Source: Planococcus halocryophilus (lineage in GTDB: Bacteria > Bacillota > Bacilli > Bacillales_A > Planococcaceae). From it: a DNA stretch of 64,000 nt. A program made the translations under genes and the position numbers. Positions 48,089 through 57,992 of the stretch are shown one piece after another. The stretch is from assembly GCF_022489025.1 (NCBI RefSeq), contig NZ_JAKVTG010000001.1:248001-312000 (forward strand), read 5' to 3'. The number at the start of each line of letters is the position of its first letter. The stretch's first letter is position 1. The notes under the pieces are model-generated. The model saw nothing but the letters and a program-made list of their open reading frames with translations, had not been told where the DNA came from and made no database searches.

Positions 48089-48122
48089 AAAAAGCATCCG
48101 GAGATTTTCCGGATGCTTTTTA
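48089..48122. terminator. Bidirectional terminator between dsdA and the ABC permease gene
   Basis: Stem AAAAGCATCCGGA / TCCGGATGCTTTT with a short loop, A-run on the left and T-run on the right, serving both convergent genes. Confidence 0.92.
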
Positions 48123-48797
48123 AATATAATCAGCGTATTTTTTTTCAAGATAATTTTGCAAAATCGTCATGATCGAACAAATCGCCCAGTAAATAAGAGC
48201 TACTAAGATTAACATAGTTAACAAATCATATTCACGTGCACCAACAATTCGCGCCTTTTGGAAAATTTCTGGAACCGTAATCATAGCAGCTAACGAAGAA
48301 GCTTTGATTAAATCTAAATAGACGTTTGATAATGGTGGTAGCGCAATTCGAATGGATTGCGGCAAAATAATCCGACGCATGGATTGCCAATACGTTAACC
48401 CGAGTGCCCTAGATGACTCCCATTGTCCTTTATCTACCGATGCCAATGAAGAACGGAAAACTTCCGCAATATAAGCTGCGCTATTGATCGAGAAACCAAT
48501 CAACGCTGCTTGGACTGCTGTAAATTCAATTCCGACAACAGGCATTGCGAAATAAAGTAAAAACAAAATAACAAGAATTGGCACACCTCTCATAAAAGAG
48601 ATATAAAGGCGTGCGGGGAATTGTAAAATTTTTAGTGGGGACGTTCTAGCAAGCGATAGGAAAAAACCAATGATTACCCCTACAATCATACTGACTATTG
48701 AAATCAGCAAGGTATAGCCAATCCCTTCAAGTACATAAGGTAACGATTTAATCGCTAAGGCCGGGTCAAATAATAATCCCCATTCAATGTCGTTCAT
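48120..48797 (-). CDS. Polar amino-acid ABC transporter permease
   Basis: A 225-residue permease of the HisM/GlnP type with five helices. It has the family start YVLEGIGYTLLISIVSMIVGVIIGF and the ATPase-contact EAA loop AESSRALGLTYWQSMRRIILPQ. B. subtilis yckA is of the same kind, and like here the pair yckA-yckB lacks an ATPase gene. It is co-directional with the binding protein gene 15 bp upstream (start behind GGAGGTT). The ligand is probably cystine or another polar amino acid, but cannot be assigned. Confidence 0.9.
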   Translation of the reverse strand: MNDIEWGLLFDPALAIKSLPYVLEGIGYTLLISIVSMIVGVIIGFFLSLARTSPLKILQFPARLYISFMRGVPILVILFLLYFAMPVVGIEFTAVQAALIGFSINSAAYIAEVFRSSLASVDKGQWESSRALGLTYWQSMRRIILPQSIRIALPPLSNVYLDLIKASSLAAMITVPEIFQKARIVGAREYDLLTMLILVALIYWAICSIMTILQNYLEKKYADYI

Positions 48798-48812
48798 GGG
48801 CCAACCTCCTGC

Positions 48813-49661
48813 TTAGTTTTCTTCAATATCCGGTTTCACAGAAACATCTGCACCCCCAAAAAACTCTTCCGAGATTTCAGTAATTGTGCCATCTTCAAGC
48901 ATTGCTTCTAAGGTTTTGTTAACATTTTCAGCAAGTTCTTTATTGTCTTTGTTCATTACAAGACCCACTTCTGACGGAGCATATTTAATGTCCGGGTGAA
49001 TTGTAATATTCAATTCTGGGAATGCGGCAACACCAAACGTCGATAAATAATAATCATTTAAAATAACATCTGTCCGCCCAATCGAAACATCACGCAAATA
49101 CACTTCGTTCGAAGCGTTATCATAAGTAACTTCTTCTGCACCATATTCACGTGCAATTTCCATATAGATGGAAGTACATGCACCTGCTGCTTTTTTACCC
49201 GGTAAATCTTCTAAACTCGAAATGCCCGATAAATCATCTTTTCGAACAACTGCTGTACCATAAGAATACTTAATCGGTGTTGAAAAAATAAACTCTTCAG
49301 CGCGATCTTCCGTAATTTCAATATCATTCGCGGCAAGATCAATTTGCCCTGTATTAACACTTGTCAGCATTTCATCAAAGCCAAGCTCTTTAAACTCAAT
49401 ATCAAGTTCTAAACGTTCGCCTAGTTCACGAACTACTTCTACTTCAAATCCTGTTAATTCATCAGATTCTTCATCACGGAAAGAAGTAGCCAAAAGCGTT
49501 CCAGAAGTAGCAACTGTTAACGATCCTTCTTCTTGTATTTCATCCCATGCCGTTTTTGTTTCTTCCTTATTACTTTCTTCACTACTGCATCCTGCTAATA
49601 ACAACGCTGAAATCGCACCAGTAGTTACGAGTGTTTTGTTCTTGATAAAGCTGCTTTTCAT
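48813..49661 (-). CDS. Amino-acid ABC transporter substrate-binding lipoprotein
   Basis: A 282-residue SBP of family 3. The signal peptide ends in the lipobox LLLAGC with Cys25 as lipidated residue (processed by LspA). The domain begins with the GSLTVATSGT strand, and has TGFEVEVVRELGERL and DLAANDIEITEDRAEEFIFS, all typical. The C-terminus EDGTITEISEEFFGG is family-standard. First gene of the operon on the minus strand, start behind AAGGAGGAT. Probably cystine/polar amino acid uptake together with the permease. Confidence 0.92.
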   Translation of the reverse strand: MKSSFIKNKTLVTTGAISALLLAGCSSEESNKEETKTAWDEIQEEGSLTVATSGTLLATSFRDEESDELTGFEVEVVRELGERLELDIEFKELGFDEMLTSVNTGQIDLAANDIEITEDRAEEFIFSTPIKYSYGTAVVRKDDLSGISSLEDLPGKKAAGACTSIYMEIAREYGAEEVTYDNASNEVYLRDVSIGRTDVILNDYYLSTFGVAAFPELNITIHPDIKYAPSEVGLVMNKDNKELAENVNKTLEAMLEDGTITEISEEFFGGADVSVKPDIEEN

Positions 49662-49694
49662 TTATAAATCCTCCTTAAAATTAAATCCTTTAAG

Positions 49695-49723
49695 AACATA
49701 GCATTTACTCTAAACTAGGGCAA
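49695..49723 (-). promoter_or_regulatory. Probable sigma-A promoter of the ABC transporter genes
   Basis: On the minus strand, TTGCCC (49718-49723), 17-bp spacer and TATGTT (49695-49700) preceded by TGC, an extended -10; about 34 bp before the lipoprotein start. Confidence 0.5.
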
Positions 49724-49818
49724 TGCTTTGACCTTTATTTACCATAAAATCTGTTATTAACAATATTTTAATTATGTAAACTAAAACAGTTTATTACTAT
49801 TTAATAGCGATATTCGCT

Positions 49819-49918
49819 TTTACACATTATTTAGCGCCGGCGCGTCCGCGGGCTAGGCGAAGCAATAAGACGGCGGTTTTGGGAGCCATGCCGAAAGCGT
49901 CCGGAGTGATTGTGTAAA
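49819..49918. repeat. GC-rich 100-bp island with 8-bp terminal inverted repeats
   Basis: An AT-rich spacer is interrupted by a strikingly GC-rich block (49834-49906) bounded by TTTACACA (49819-49826) and TGTGTAAA (49911-49918). GCGTCCG occurs twice in it (49842 and 49897). From memory, blocks with a GGACGCTTTC...GC core recur between genes in Bacillales and Planococcaceae genomes; the minus strand here reads TCACTCCGGACGCTTTCGG. No open frame or transposase. It is either a REP-like extragenic repeat or a miniature element; only a genome search can decide. Confidence 0.55.
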
Positions 49919-49943
49919 TAATACTCTTATTTCTTACGACAAT

Positions 49944-49974
49944 AGAAAAGCCGAAAAGCAATAGCTTTTCGGCC
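49944..49974 (-). terminator. Intrinsic terminator of rqcH
   Basis: On the minus strand, stem GCCGAAAAGC / GCTTTTCGGC with TATT loop, followed by TTTTCT. Confidence 0.85.
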
Positions 49975-49979
49975 CACCT

Positions 49980-51644
49980 CTATTTTTTTAACTTAATAAC
50001 CAGTTCTTCATCGGGAGTCACAAACACGGTTTTTTGTTCGAAATAAATAACAAAGCCAGGCTTAGAACCATTTGGCTTTTTCACATGTCTAGTTTCTGTA
50101 TAATCAACAGGAACAGAAGATGACTCCCGTGCCTTACTGAAATAAGCAGCAATCGTTGCCGCTTCTAAAATCGTCGCTTCATTGGGGTCATTATCGTGAA
50201 TAATGACATGGGATCCAGGAATATCTTTCGTATGCAACCAAGTATCAGATTTGGCTGCAACTTTGAATGTCACATAATCATTTTGCTTATTGTTTTTACC
50301 AACTGAAATTGACGTTCCATTAGATGAAACATATGACTCTACAGTAGGCTTTGTTGGTTTTTTCTTTTTCTTTGATTTCTGTGCTTTCATAAAACCTTGT
50401 TCAGCTAATTCTTCTCGAATTTCTTCAATGTCAGAAATGCCTGCTTGTTGAACTTGAGACATTAAGGTTTCAAAGTAGTCAATGTCCTCGACAGTTTTAT
50501 TGATTTGTTCTTGCGTTTTAACTACAGCAATTTTTGCTTTTTGGTAACGCGAATAATAACGCTGCGAATTGTCAATCGGCGTTTTACGTGGATCCAATGT
50601 AATGGTCACTTTTTCATCATTGTAATAATTGTCGACTTCGATTTCCTTCATGCCTTTTTTCATGCGGTGAAGGTTTGCCATGATCAATTCACCATGTAAT
50701 TGGAGAACATCGCGTTTCTCAGCTTGATCTTGTTCTTTCTTCAATTTCTTCAACTTGAGTTTTAATTTGGAAATTTCGTTTTGTAGCCATCTTTCCAAAT
50801 CACCCGCTTGTTGTTTAACGCGGTCTCGTTCAGCTTTGGCATAATACATTCTATCAAGCAATTCACCGAGCGTTGGAAATTGCAAACTGTTTTCGCCAAT
50901 ATGTGTTAGTGAGGAAGCGGAGAAAAAGCTTTTTCCTTCGTGCTCTATATAGTAGCCTGTAGGTTCCGCAATTGAAAAGTCAGCTAAAAATGCTTTTGTC
51001 GTTTCTTTTTTACTTTCAGCAGTTGCTAAACGATGTGCCAGTTCACGCGCATTTAATGGAGAAAAGCCGGAAAATTGGCTAACGATTTCGCTTGGCTCTG
51101 TTTGAGCTAACTCTTCAATCGATGCGTACGGATCTTTTTTCTCTTGTGCAGGTGGGAAAATATAAGGTTGTCCCGGTAAAATTGTTCGGTAAGAATTGAC
51201 GCTTGGTGGCAAATGCTTCAAGCTGTCAAGAATCATAGTTCGTTCGGCATCGATTAAAATAACGTTCGAATGCCGTCCCATCATCTCCACGTGCAATTCA
51301 CGTTCAATATCATCGCCAATTTCATTTTTTGCTTTGATCTTCAACATAATAAGGCGGTCCATTCCGTACTGGGAGATCTCTGTAATGACCCCGCCTTCAA
51401 TATGCTTACGCAGTAACATACAAAACATCGGTGGCTCAGAAGGGTTGACGTTTGCCATAGCTGTCAAATGAATTCGTGAGTACGATGGATGAATGGAAAT
51501 AAGTAGTTTATGGTTTTTTCCTTGAGCACGTATGTGTAAAAGCAGTTCAAGCTGGTTGGGCTGATGAACTTTTGAAATCCTACCGGTGACCAGCTGTTGC
51601 AATTCGCCCGTCATCGATTTTGTGAATAATCCATCAAATGCCAT
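49980..51644 (-). CDS. rqcH: Rqc2 homologue RqcH (fibronectin-binding/NFACT family)
   Basis: A 554-residue NFACT protein. In Bacillales RqcH binds obstructed 50S subunits and recruits tRNA-Ala to add C-terminal alanine tails that mark nascent chains for degradation. It contains an NFACT-N domain with the conserved Asp-Arg pair at residues 96-97 (GMDRLIMLK), helix-hairpin-helix region, a central coiled coil (about 275-330 and 370-410, Lys/Glu/Gln-rich) and the C-terminal NFACT-R domain (about 450-545). I used ATG 51644, which yields MAFDGLFTKSM, behind GAGGGAT; the open frame to 51677 adds 11 residues. Formerly yloA/fbpA. Confidence 0.95.
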   Translation of the reverse strand: MAFDGLFTKSMTGELQQLVTGRISKVHQPNQLELLLHIRAQGKNHKLLISIHPSYSRIHLTAMANVNPSEPPMFCMLLRKHIEGGVITEISQYGMDRLIMLKIKAKNEIGDDIERELHVEMMGRHSNVILIDAERTMILDSLKHLPPSVNSYRTILPGQPYIFPPAQEKKDPYASIEELAQTEPSEIVSQFSGFSPLNARELAHRLATAESKKETTKAFLADFSIAEPTGYYIEHEGKSFFSASSLTHIGENSLQFPTLGELLDRMYYAKAERDRVKQQAGDLERWLQNEISKLKLKLKKLKKEQDQAEKRDVLQLHGELIMANLHRMKKGMKEIEVDNYYNDEKVTITLDPRKTPIDNSQRYYSRYQKAKIAVVKTQEQINKTVEDIDYFETLMSQVQQAGISDIEEIREELAEQGFMKAQKSKKKKKPTKPTVESYVSSNGTSISVGKNNKQNDYVTFKVAAKSDTWLHTKDIPGSHVIIHDNDPNEATILEAATIAAYFSKARESSSVPVDYTETRHVKKPNGSKPGFVIYFEQKTVFVTPDEELVIKLKK

Positions 51645-51700
51645 TAAATATCCCTCTTTCAAATCGTTTTGTTCCATCTTATCATTTTCTCGGTGTATTA

Positions 51701-51709
51701 TGATATAAT
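51701..51709 (+). promoter_or_regulatory. Extended -10 promoter candidate upstream of gmk
   Basis: TGATATAAT fits the TGNTATAAT extended -10 exactly, with no clear -35. It would begin a leader of about 300 bases before gmk. Confidence 0.5.
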
Positions 51710-51715
51710 AAGACA

Positions 51716-52640
<925 letters not shown>

Positions 52641-52641
<1 letters not shown>

Positions 52642-52865
52642 TGTTATACCCATCCGTTGATAAACTAAAAAGCCGAATTGATTCAAAATACTCGTTGGTG
52701 GCACTTGCTTCAAAACGTGCTCGCCAATTACATGAACATGGTGATGAAAAATTAGATTCATACACTTCTGTTAAATCGGTCGGTAAAGCACTTGAAGAAG
52801 TAGCAGCTGGCGTATTAGTACCAGAAAAACAAGATGAATTTGCAATCTACGAAGACGAAATTTAA
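52641..52865 (+). CDS. rpoZ: RNA polymerase omega subunit
   Basis: A 74-residue subunit that stabilises the beta-prime subunit. The family pattern LYPSVDKLKSRIDSKYSLVALASKRARQL is clear, and VGKALEEVAAGVL is the conserved C-terminal helix. It is a few residues longer than in B. subtilis because of an acidic tail. The start overlaps the gmk stop (TAATG), so translation is coupled. Confidence 0.96.
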
Positions 52866-52883
52866 CCATTAATCGCAACAGAC

Positions 52884-52925
52884 GACTCCCAGAGCAAATT
52901 TGTTCTTTGGGAGTTTGTTGTTTAG
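52884..52925 (+). terminator. Weak terminator-like hairpin between rpoZ and coaBC
   Basis: Stem ACTCCCA / TGGGAGT extended by AGAGCAAA / TTGTTCT, followed by a poor T-tract (TTGTTGTTT). Partial read-through into coaBC is likely. Confidence 0.45.
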
Positions 52926-52939
52926 AAAGGGTGTTTGAG

Positions 52940-54145
52940 TTGTTGGAGAATCGTAAAATTCTACTATGTGTCAGTGGGGGAATTGCTGTCTATAAAGCTG
53001 TTGCTCTCGTAAGCAAACTGGCACAAGCCGGTGCGTCCGTAAAGGTAATTATGACTGAATCAGCGCAGCAATTTGTGCAACCGCTGACGTTTCAAGTGAT
53101 GTCTAGAAACGATGTCTATACGGATACATTTGATGAAAAGGATTCTTCTGTCATTGCGCATATTGACCTTGCGGATTGGGCAGACCTGATTATTGTCGCA
53201 CCAGGAACAGCTAATGTTATTGGGAAGCTAGCAAATGGCATTGGTGATGATATGGTGACAACCACCTTGCTTGCTGCAACCGCACCGATTTGGATTGCAC
53301 CAGCAATGAATGTTCATATGTACGACCACCCTGCAGTAAAACGTAACCTTCAACAACTTCATGAAGATGGCATCCGTTTTATCGAACCATCTGAAGGGTT
53401 TCTGGCCTGTGGATATGTCGGAAAAGGACGTTTAGAGGAACCGGAAAAAATTACAGAACTTGTTAAAGACTATTTTACGCGCGAACTTAAACTAAGTGGT
53501 AAAAAGGTAGTTGTCACAGCGGGACCAACACGTGAACGGATTGACCCTGTTCGATTTTTAACCAATTTCTCAAGCGGGAAAATGGGGTATGCGATGGCGG
53601 GTGCGGCGGCTGAAATGGGCGCTGAAACGATTTTAATTAGTGGACCTGTTTCATTACCGGTACCGAGCGGTGTCACTCGTATTCAAGTAGAAAGTGCAGA
53701 AGACATGCTAAAGGCGGTCGAAGCGCATTTTGATACGGCAAATTATGTTGTTAAAACAGCGGCAGTGGCTGATTATCGACCAAAAGCAATCGCGGATCAA
53801 AAAGTGAAGAAACAAGAAGGCGATTCAACCATTGAATTGGAGCGGACTGTCGATATTCTTAAACAATTGGGTCAACAGAAGAAAAATCAAGTATTGATTG
53901 GTTTTGCAGCTGAAACCAACGATGTGAGTAAGTACGCAAAAGAAAAATTAACGCGCAAAAATGCCGATTATATTATTGCCAATGATGTTAGCGAAGCACA
54001 AGCAGGGTTTGAATCAGATACCAACCGCGTGACGGTATTTGGTAAAAACGATTTTGAGCAAGCTTTTGATATGATGCCCAAACAACAATTGGCGCGTCAA
54101 TTGTTCGAAATAATTACAGATAAGGAAGAGTCCTATGATAGCTGA
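52940..54145 (+). CDS. coaBC: Bifunctional phosphopantothenoylcysteine decarboxylase / phosphopantothenate-cysteine ligase
   Basis: A 401-residue fusion of CoaC (about 1-185) and CoaB (about 190-400), catalysing two consecutive steps of CoA synthesis. CoaC has ILLCVSGGIAVYKA with FMN, PAMNVHMYDHP and ACGYVGKGRLEEP with the catalytic Cys; CoaB has VTAGPTRERIDPVRFLTNFSSGKMGYAMA. I use TTG 52940, giving LENRKILLCVSGG, behind AAAGGGTG; open frame further upstream is non-homologous. Overlaps priA by 11 bp. Confidence 0.96.
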   Translation: MLENRKILLCVSGGIAVYKAVALVSKLAQAGASVKVIMTESAQQFVQPLTFQVMSRNDVYTDTFDEKDSSVIAHIDLADWADLIIVAPGTANVIGKLANGIGDDMVTTTLLAATAPIWIAPAMNVHMYDHPAVKRNLQQLHEDGIRFIEPSEGFLACGYVGKGRLEEPEKITELVKDYFTRELKLSGKKVVVTAGPTRERIDPVRFLTNFSSGKMGYAMAGAAAEMGAETILISGPVSLPVPSGVTRIQVESAEDMLKAVEAHFDTANYVVKTAAVADYRPKAIADQKVKKQEGDSTIELERTVDILKQLGQQKKNQVLIGFAAETNDVSKYAKEKLTRKNADYIIANDVSEAQAGFESDTNRVTVFGKNDFEQAFDMMPKQQLARQLFEIITDKEESYDS

Positions 54146-56531
54146 AGTTATTGTGGACGTTGCTGCACATCCAATAGATCGGCCATTTGATTACGCCATT
54201 CCAAAAGAAGTGGAAGTTTTGGCAGAGCCGGGAATGCGTGTGAAAGTGCCGTTTGGCAATCGCAAAGTGCTTGGATTTATAACGAACATTAAACAAACTT
54301 CTGATTTTGATCCGAAACGCTTAAAACCGATTCATGAACTGATGGACGTAACGCCAGTTTTAAATAAAGAGTTGCTACAAATGGCACAGTGGATGAAAAA
54401 ACAAACCGTTTGCTTTGAAATTGATGCCTTACAAGTGATGGTACCTGCTGCTTTACGTGCGAAATACGAAAAACGTTTCGTGCTAAATGCAGAATTAGAA
54501 GAAATCTCGCCGCCTTTGCGTCCTTATTTTGAGAATCGTTCTTTTATTCGGTTGCAAGATGCAGTCGACGTCTATGCGTTATTGAAAAAAGAGATGGATA
54601 AAGGGACGATTATTGCCGATACGGACATTCAGCAACAAACAGCTGTTAAAAAGGTCAGAATGATTCACATTGCTGACACAATAGAAGTACTTGAAGCGTT
54701 AGAAATCCGTGCAAACGCCAAACAGCAATTAAAGCTAATGGAGTATTTTTTAAAAAATACCGGACAATCGATTGAATCGTCTCAACTGCAAAAATTAGCA
54801 GGGGTTTCATTGCCAACGATTTATAGCTTAGTTGAGAAAGGCGCAGCTCAAATTTCGAATATGGAGTCTTACCGAGACCCTAAATTATTATCTAACATTG
54901 AGCATAAAGCATTTTTAAAGCTAACAGGGGCGCAACAAATTGCTTTCGATCGGATTGAAGCGGCATTAAATACTCCGAAAACGTTCTTATTGCACGGCAT
55001 TACAGGTAGTGGAAAAACGGAGATTTACCTGCAAACAATCGATCAAGTGTTAAAACAAGGCAAAGAAGCCATCATGTTAGTACCCGAAATATCTTTAACC
55101 CCTCAAATGACAATTCGTTTTAAAGAACGCTTCGGGGATCAAGTCGCCGTTTTACACAGTGGCTTATCGGCAGGTGAAAAATATGACGAATGGCGTAAAA
55201 TTCAACGAGCAGAAGTTAAAGTGGTCGTTGGAGCACGCTCCGCTATTTTTGCACCTTTCCAAAATTTAGGACTTATTATTCTCGATGAAGAACACGAATC
55301 GAGTTATAAGCAAGATGATTCTCCTCGTTACCATGCGCGTGATATGGCCATTTGGCGTAGTGAATATCATAAGTGTCCGGTTATTTTAGGGAGTGCGACA
55401 CCTTCTCTAGAATCGTATGCCCGTGCGCAAAAAGGGGTTTATGAGTTATTAGTACTAGAAAAACGCGCGAAAAATCAGCCGTTGCCAGATGTTCATATTG
55501 TCGATATGCGAGAAGAACTGCGAAACGGCAACCGCTCTATGTTTTCAGTGCAATTAGCTGATGCGATTCGCGATCGGCTGGAGAAAAAACAACAAACGGT
55601 ATTGTTTTTAAATAAACGCGGATATTCATCTTTTGTGCTATGCCGAGATTGCGGAACAGTGATGCAATGTCCAAATTGCGATATTTCTTTGACTTATCAT
55701 CGTTCGAGCGAAATGATGAAATGTCATTATTGCGGTTATGACGAGCGAGTACCAACGTCATGTCCAGAGTGCGAAAGTGAACATATTCGTTTTTTCGGAA
55801 CGGGCACTCAAAAAGTCGAAGAAGAACTAGCAAAAGTAGTACCAGAAGCTCGTGTTTTGCGGATGGATGTGGACACGACGCGTACCAAAGGAGCACATGA
55901 AAAAATCCTATCTGCTTTTGGTGAAGGCAAAGCAGATATTTTGCTTGGAACACAAATGATTGCTAAAGGATTGGATTTTCCAAATATCACCTTGGTAGGT
56001 GTGTTGTCAGCGGATACGACACTTCACTTACCGGATTTCCGAGCAGCAGAAAAGACGTATCAATTGCTAACACAAGTAAGTGGTCGAGCAGGACGCGATG
56101 TCTTACCTGGCACAGTGTTTGTTCAATCGTATACACCAGAACATTATGCGATTACGCTCGCCAAAGACCAATTATACGAACCTTTTTACGATCAAGAAAT
56201 GGCGATGCGGAGAGCAAGTGGTTATCCACCTTATTATTTTGTCGTCAATATCCAATTTACACATGAAGATTTAATGACAGTGGCAGAATACGCAGATCAA
56301 ACCGTGCGTTATTTAAAAGGTCAATTGTCATCAAATACCTTAATTATCGGGCCTTCAGCGTCGCTAATTTCTCGGGTCAATAATAGATATCGCTATCAAT
56401 GTTTGATAAAATACAAAAAAGAATCAAAACTGATCGATACAATGCAACAATTGATCAAAATTCATCGTACAGAGTGGTTGAAAAAAGGGGCAACTCTGTC
56501 GATTGATATGAATCCTACATCGGTCATGTAA
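54135..56531 (+). CDS. priA: Primosomal protein N' (replication restart helicase PriA)
   Basis: A 798-residue superfamily 2 helicase that reloads the replisome at stalled forks. It has the N-terminal 3'-DNA-binding domain and winged helix, Walker A GITGSGKTE (about residues 290-298), DEEH box, and between the helicase lobes two zinc sites made of Cys pairs (CRDCGTVMQCPNCD, CHYCGYDERVPTSCPEC). The LLGTQMIAKGLDFPNITLV motif is family-typical. Start ATG overlaps coaBC, followed by def 19 bp on. Confidence 0.97.
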   Translation: MIAEVIVDVAAHPIDRPFDYAIPKEVEVLAEPGMRVKVPFGNRKVLGFITNIKQTSDFDPKRLKPIHELMDVTPVLNKELLQMAQWMKKQTVCFEIDALQVMVPAALRAKYEKRFVLNAELEEISPPLRPYFENRSFIRLQDAVDVYALLKKEMDKGTIIADTDIQQQTAVKKVRMIHIADTIEVLEALEIRANAKQQLKLMEYFLKNTGQSIESSQLQKLAGVSLPTIYSLVEKGAAQISNMESYRDPKLLSNIEHKAFLKLTGAQQIAFDRIEAALNTPKTFLLHGITGSGKTEIYLQTIDQVLKQGKEAIMLVPEISLTPQMTIRFKERFGDQVAVLHSGLSAGEKYDEWRKIQRAEVKVVVGARSAIFAPFQNLGLIILDEEHESSYKQDDSPRYHARDMAIWRSEYHKCPVILGSATPSLESYARAQKGVYELLVLEKRAKNQPLPDVHIVDMREELRNGNRSMFSVQLADAIRDRLEKKQQTVLFLNKRGYSSFVLCRDCGTVMQCPNCDISLTYHRSSEMMKCHYCGYDERVPTSCPECESEHIRFFGTGTQKVEEELAKVVPEARVLRMDVDTTRTKGAHEKILSAFGEGKADILLGTQMIAKGLDFPNITLVGVLSADTTLHLPDFRAAEKTYQLLTQVSGRAGRDVLPGTVFVQSYTPEHYAITLAKDQLYEPFYDQEMAMRRASGYPPYYFVVNIQFTHEDLMTVAEYADQTVRYLKGQLSSNTLIIGPSASLISRVNNRYRYQCLIKYKKESKLIDTMQQLIKIHRTEWLKKGATLSIDMNPTSVM

Positions 56532-56550
56532 AAGAAAAGAGGACATAATT

Positions 56551-57063
56551 ATGGCAATTCGAACAGTTGTAAAACATCCCAATAAAGTATTAGAAACAAA
56601 TTGTGAACCGGTAACGATTTTTGATAAAAATTTATCGGTTCTTTTAGATGATATGCACGAAACAATGGTGGAATCAGACGGTGTCGGAATTGCTGCGCCT
56701 CAAGTAGGAGAAGCGGTTCGTGTAGCTATTGTTGACTTTCGAGAAGGTCAAGAGCCAATCGAAATGATTAATCCTGAATTGGTGTTATTTGAAGGTGCAG
56801 AAACGGATATTGAAGGGTGCTTAAGTTTCCCAGGGATTTTCGGGGAAGTAGAACGTTATGATCACATTAAGATTAAAGCACAAGAACGTGACGGTTCATG
56901 GTACGAGTTAGAGGCAGAAGGCTATGAAGCTCGTGCGATTCAACATGAAATGGACCATTTGGACGGTGTGTTATTTACGAGTAAAATCACGAAATACGTA
57001 ACGCAGGAAGAATTAGATGAAATGATTCGCGAGCAGGAAGAAGAAGAGGAGGAGCAGGCTTGA
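56551..57063 (+). CDS. def: Peptide deformylase
   Basis: A 170-residue metallo-enzyme removing the N-formyl group from nascent chains. All three motifs are intact: GVGIAAPQ (about 45-52), EGCLSFPG (about 89-96) with the metal Cys, and HEMDHLDG (about 130-137) with two metal His. Type 1 deformylase by length. The C-terminus is a run of Glu ([10 protein letters not shown]). AAGAGGACAT site. Overlaps fmt by 4 bp. Confidence 0.97.
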   Translation: MAIRTVVKHPNKVLETNCEPVTIFDKNLSVLLDDMHETMVESDGVGIAAPQVGEAVRVAIVDFREGQEPIEMINPELVLFEGAETDIEGCLSFPGIFGEVERYDHIKIKAQERDGSWYELEAEGYEARAIQHEMDHLDGVLFTSKITKYVTQEELDEMIREQEEEEEEQA

Positions 57064-57992
57064 CCAAAATTATATTTATGGGCACACCTGCCTTTTCCGC
57101 ACCAATTTTACGTATGTTAGTCGAAGAAGGCTATGAAGTGATTTCTGTCGTAACACAGCCAGACCGACCTGTAGGACGTAAAAAAGTCATGACGGCAACT
57201 CCTGTTAAAGAAGAAGCATTGCGTCTTGGTTTGCCTGTTTATCAACCAGAAAAATTAAAAAACAAAGATGAACTTCAACATGTACTTGATATGGGTGCGG
57301 ATTTAATCGTAACTGCAGCATTTGGTCAAATTTTACCAAGTGAATTGTTAGAAGCACCGAATCTAGGGGCTATCAACGTTCATGCGTCACTTCTTCCAGC
57401 ATATCGCGGAGGTGCACCGATCCATCAATCGATTATTGATGGACAAGATGAAACAGGTGTCACGATTATGTATATGGTAGACCGCTTAGATGCAGGCGAT
57501 ATTATCTCACAAGTAACGGTGCCGATCGAAGAACAGGACCACACCGGTAGTATGTTCGAAAAATTGAGCATTGCAGGTCGCGATTTGTTAAAATCCACAT
57601 TGCCATCAATCATTGAAGGCACCAACAAACGCATTCCACAAGATGAGCAATTGGTGACGTATGCACGCAATATTTCGCGGGAGCAAGAACGGATTGATTG
57701 GTCACAATCAGTGACAGCGATTTACAACCAAGTTCGTGGATTGCATCCGTGGCCAGTTGCGTATACAAGTTTTAACGATGCCACTATGAAAATTTGGTGG
57801 ACGGAAAAAACGTCCTCTAGTGCAAAAGGTCAAGCTGGAGAAGTTGTCGAGCTGACAGAGGATGCTATTTTAGTTCAAACTGGCGATGGGGTTTTAGCAA
57901 TTACCGAATTGCAACCAGCTGGAAAAAAACGCATGGCAGCGAAAGATTATTTAAAAGGACCTAAAATCCAGGTGGGAGATTTATTCGAATGA
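57060..57992 (+). CDS. fmt: Methionyl-tRNA formyltransferase
   Basis: A 310-residue enzyme formylating initiator Met-tRNA with 10-formyl-THF, functionally paired with def. The N-terminal domain has [17 protein letters not shown], the formyl-THF signature [27 protein letters not shown] (about 112-138) including the SLLPxYRGxxP core, and an OB-like C-terminal domain. TTG start overlaps the def stop, binding site GGAGGAGCAGG. Overlaps rsmB (ATGA). Confidence 0.97.
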   Translation: MTKIIFMGTPAFSAPILRMLVEEGYEVISVVTQPDRPVGRKKVMTATPVKEEALRLGLPVYQPEKLKNKDELQHVLDMGADLIVTAAFGQILPSELLEAPNLGAINVHASLLPAYRGGAPIHQSIIDGQDETGVTIMYMVDRLDAGDIISQVTVPIEEQDHTGSMFEKLSIAGRDLLKSTLPSIIEGTNKRIPQDEQLVTYARNISREQERIDWSQSVTAIYNQVRGLHPWPVAYTSFNDATMKIWWTEKTSSSAKGQAGEVVELTEDAILVQTGDGVLAITELQPAGKKRMAAKDYLKGPKIQVGDLFE

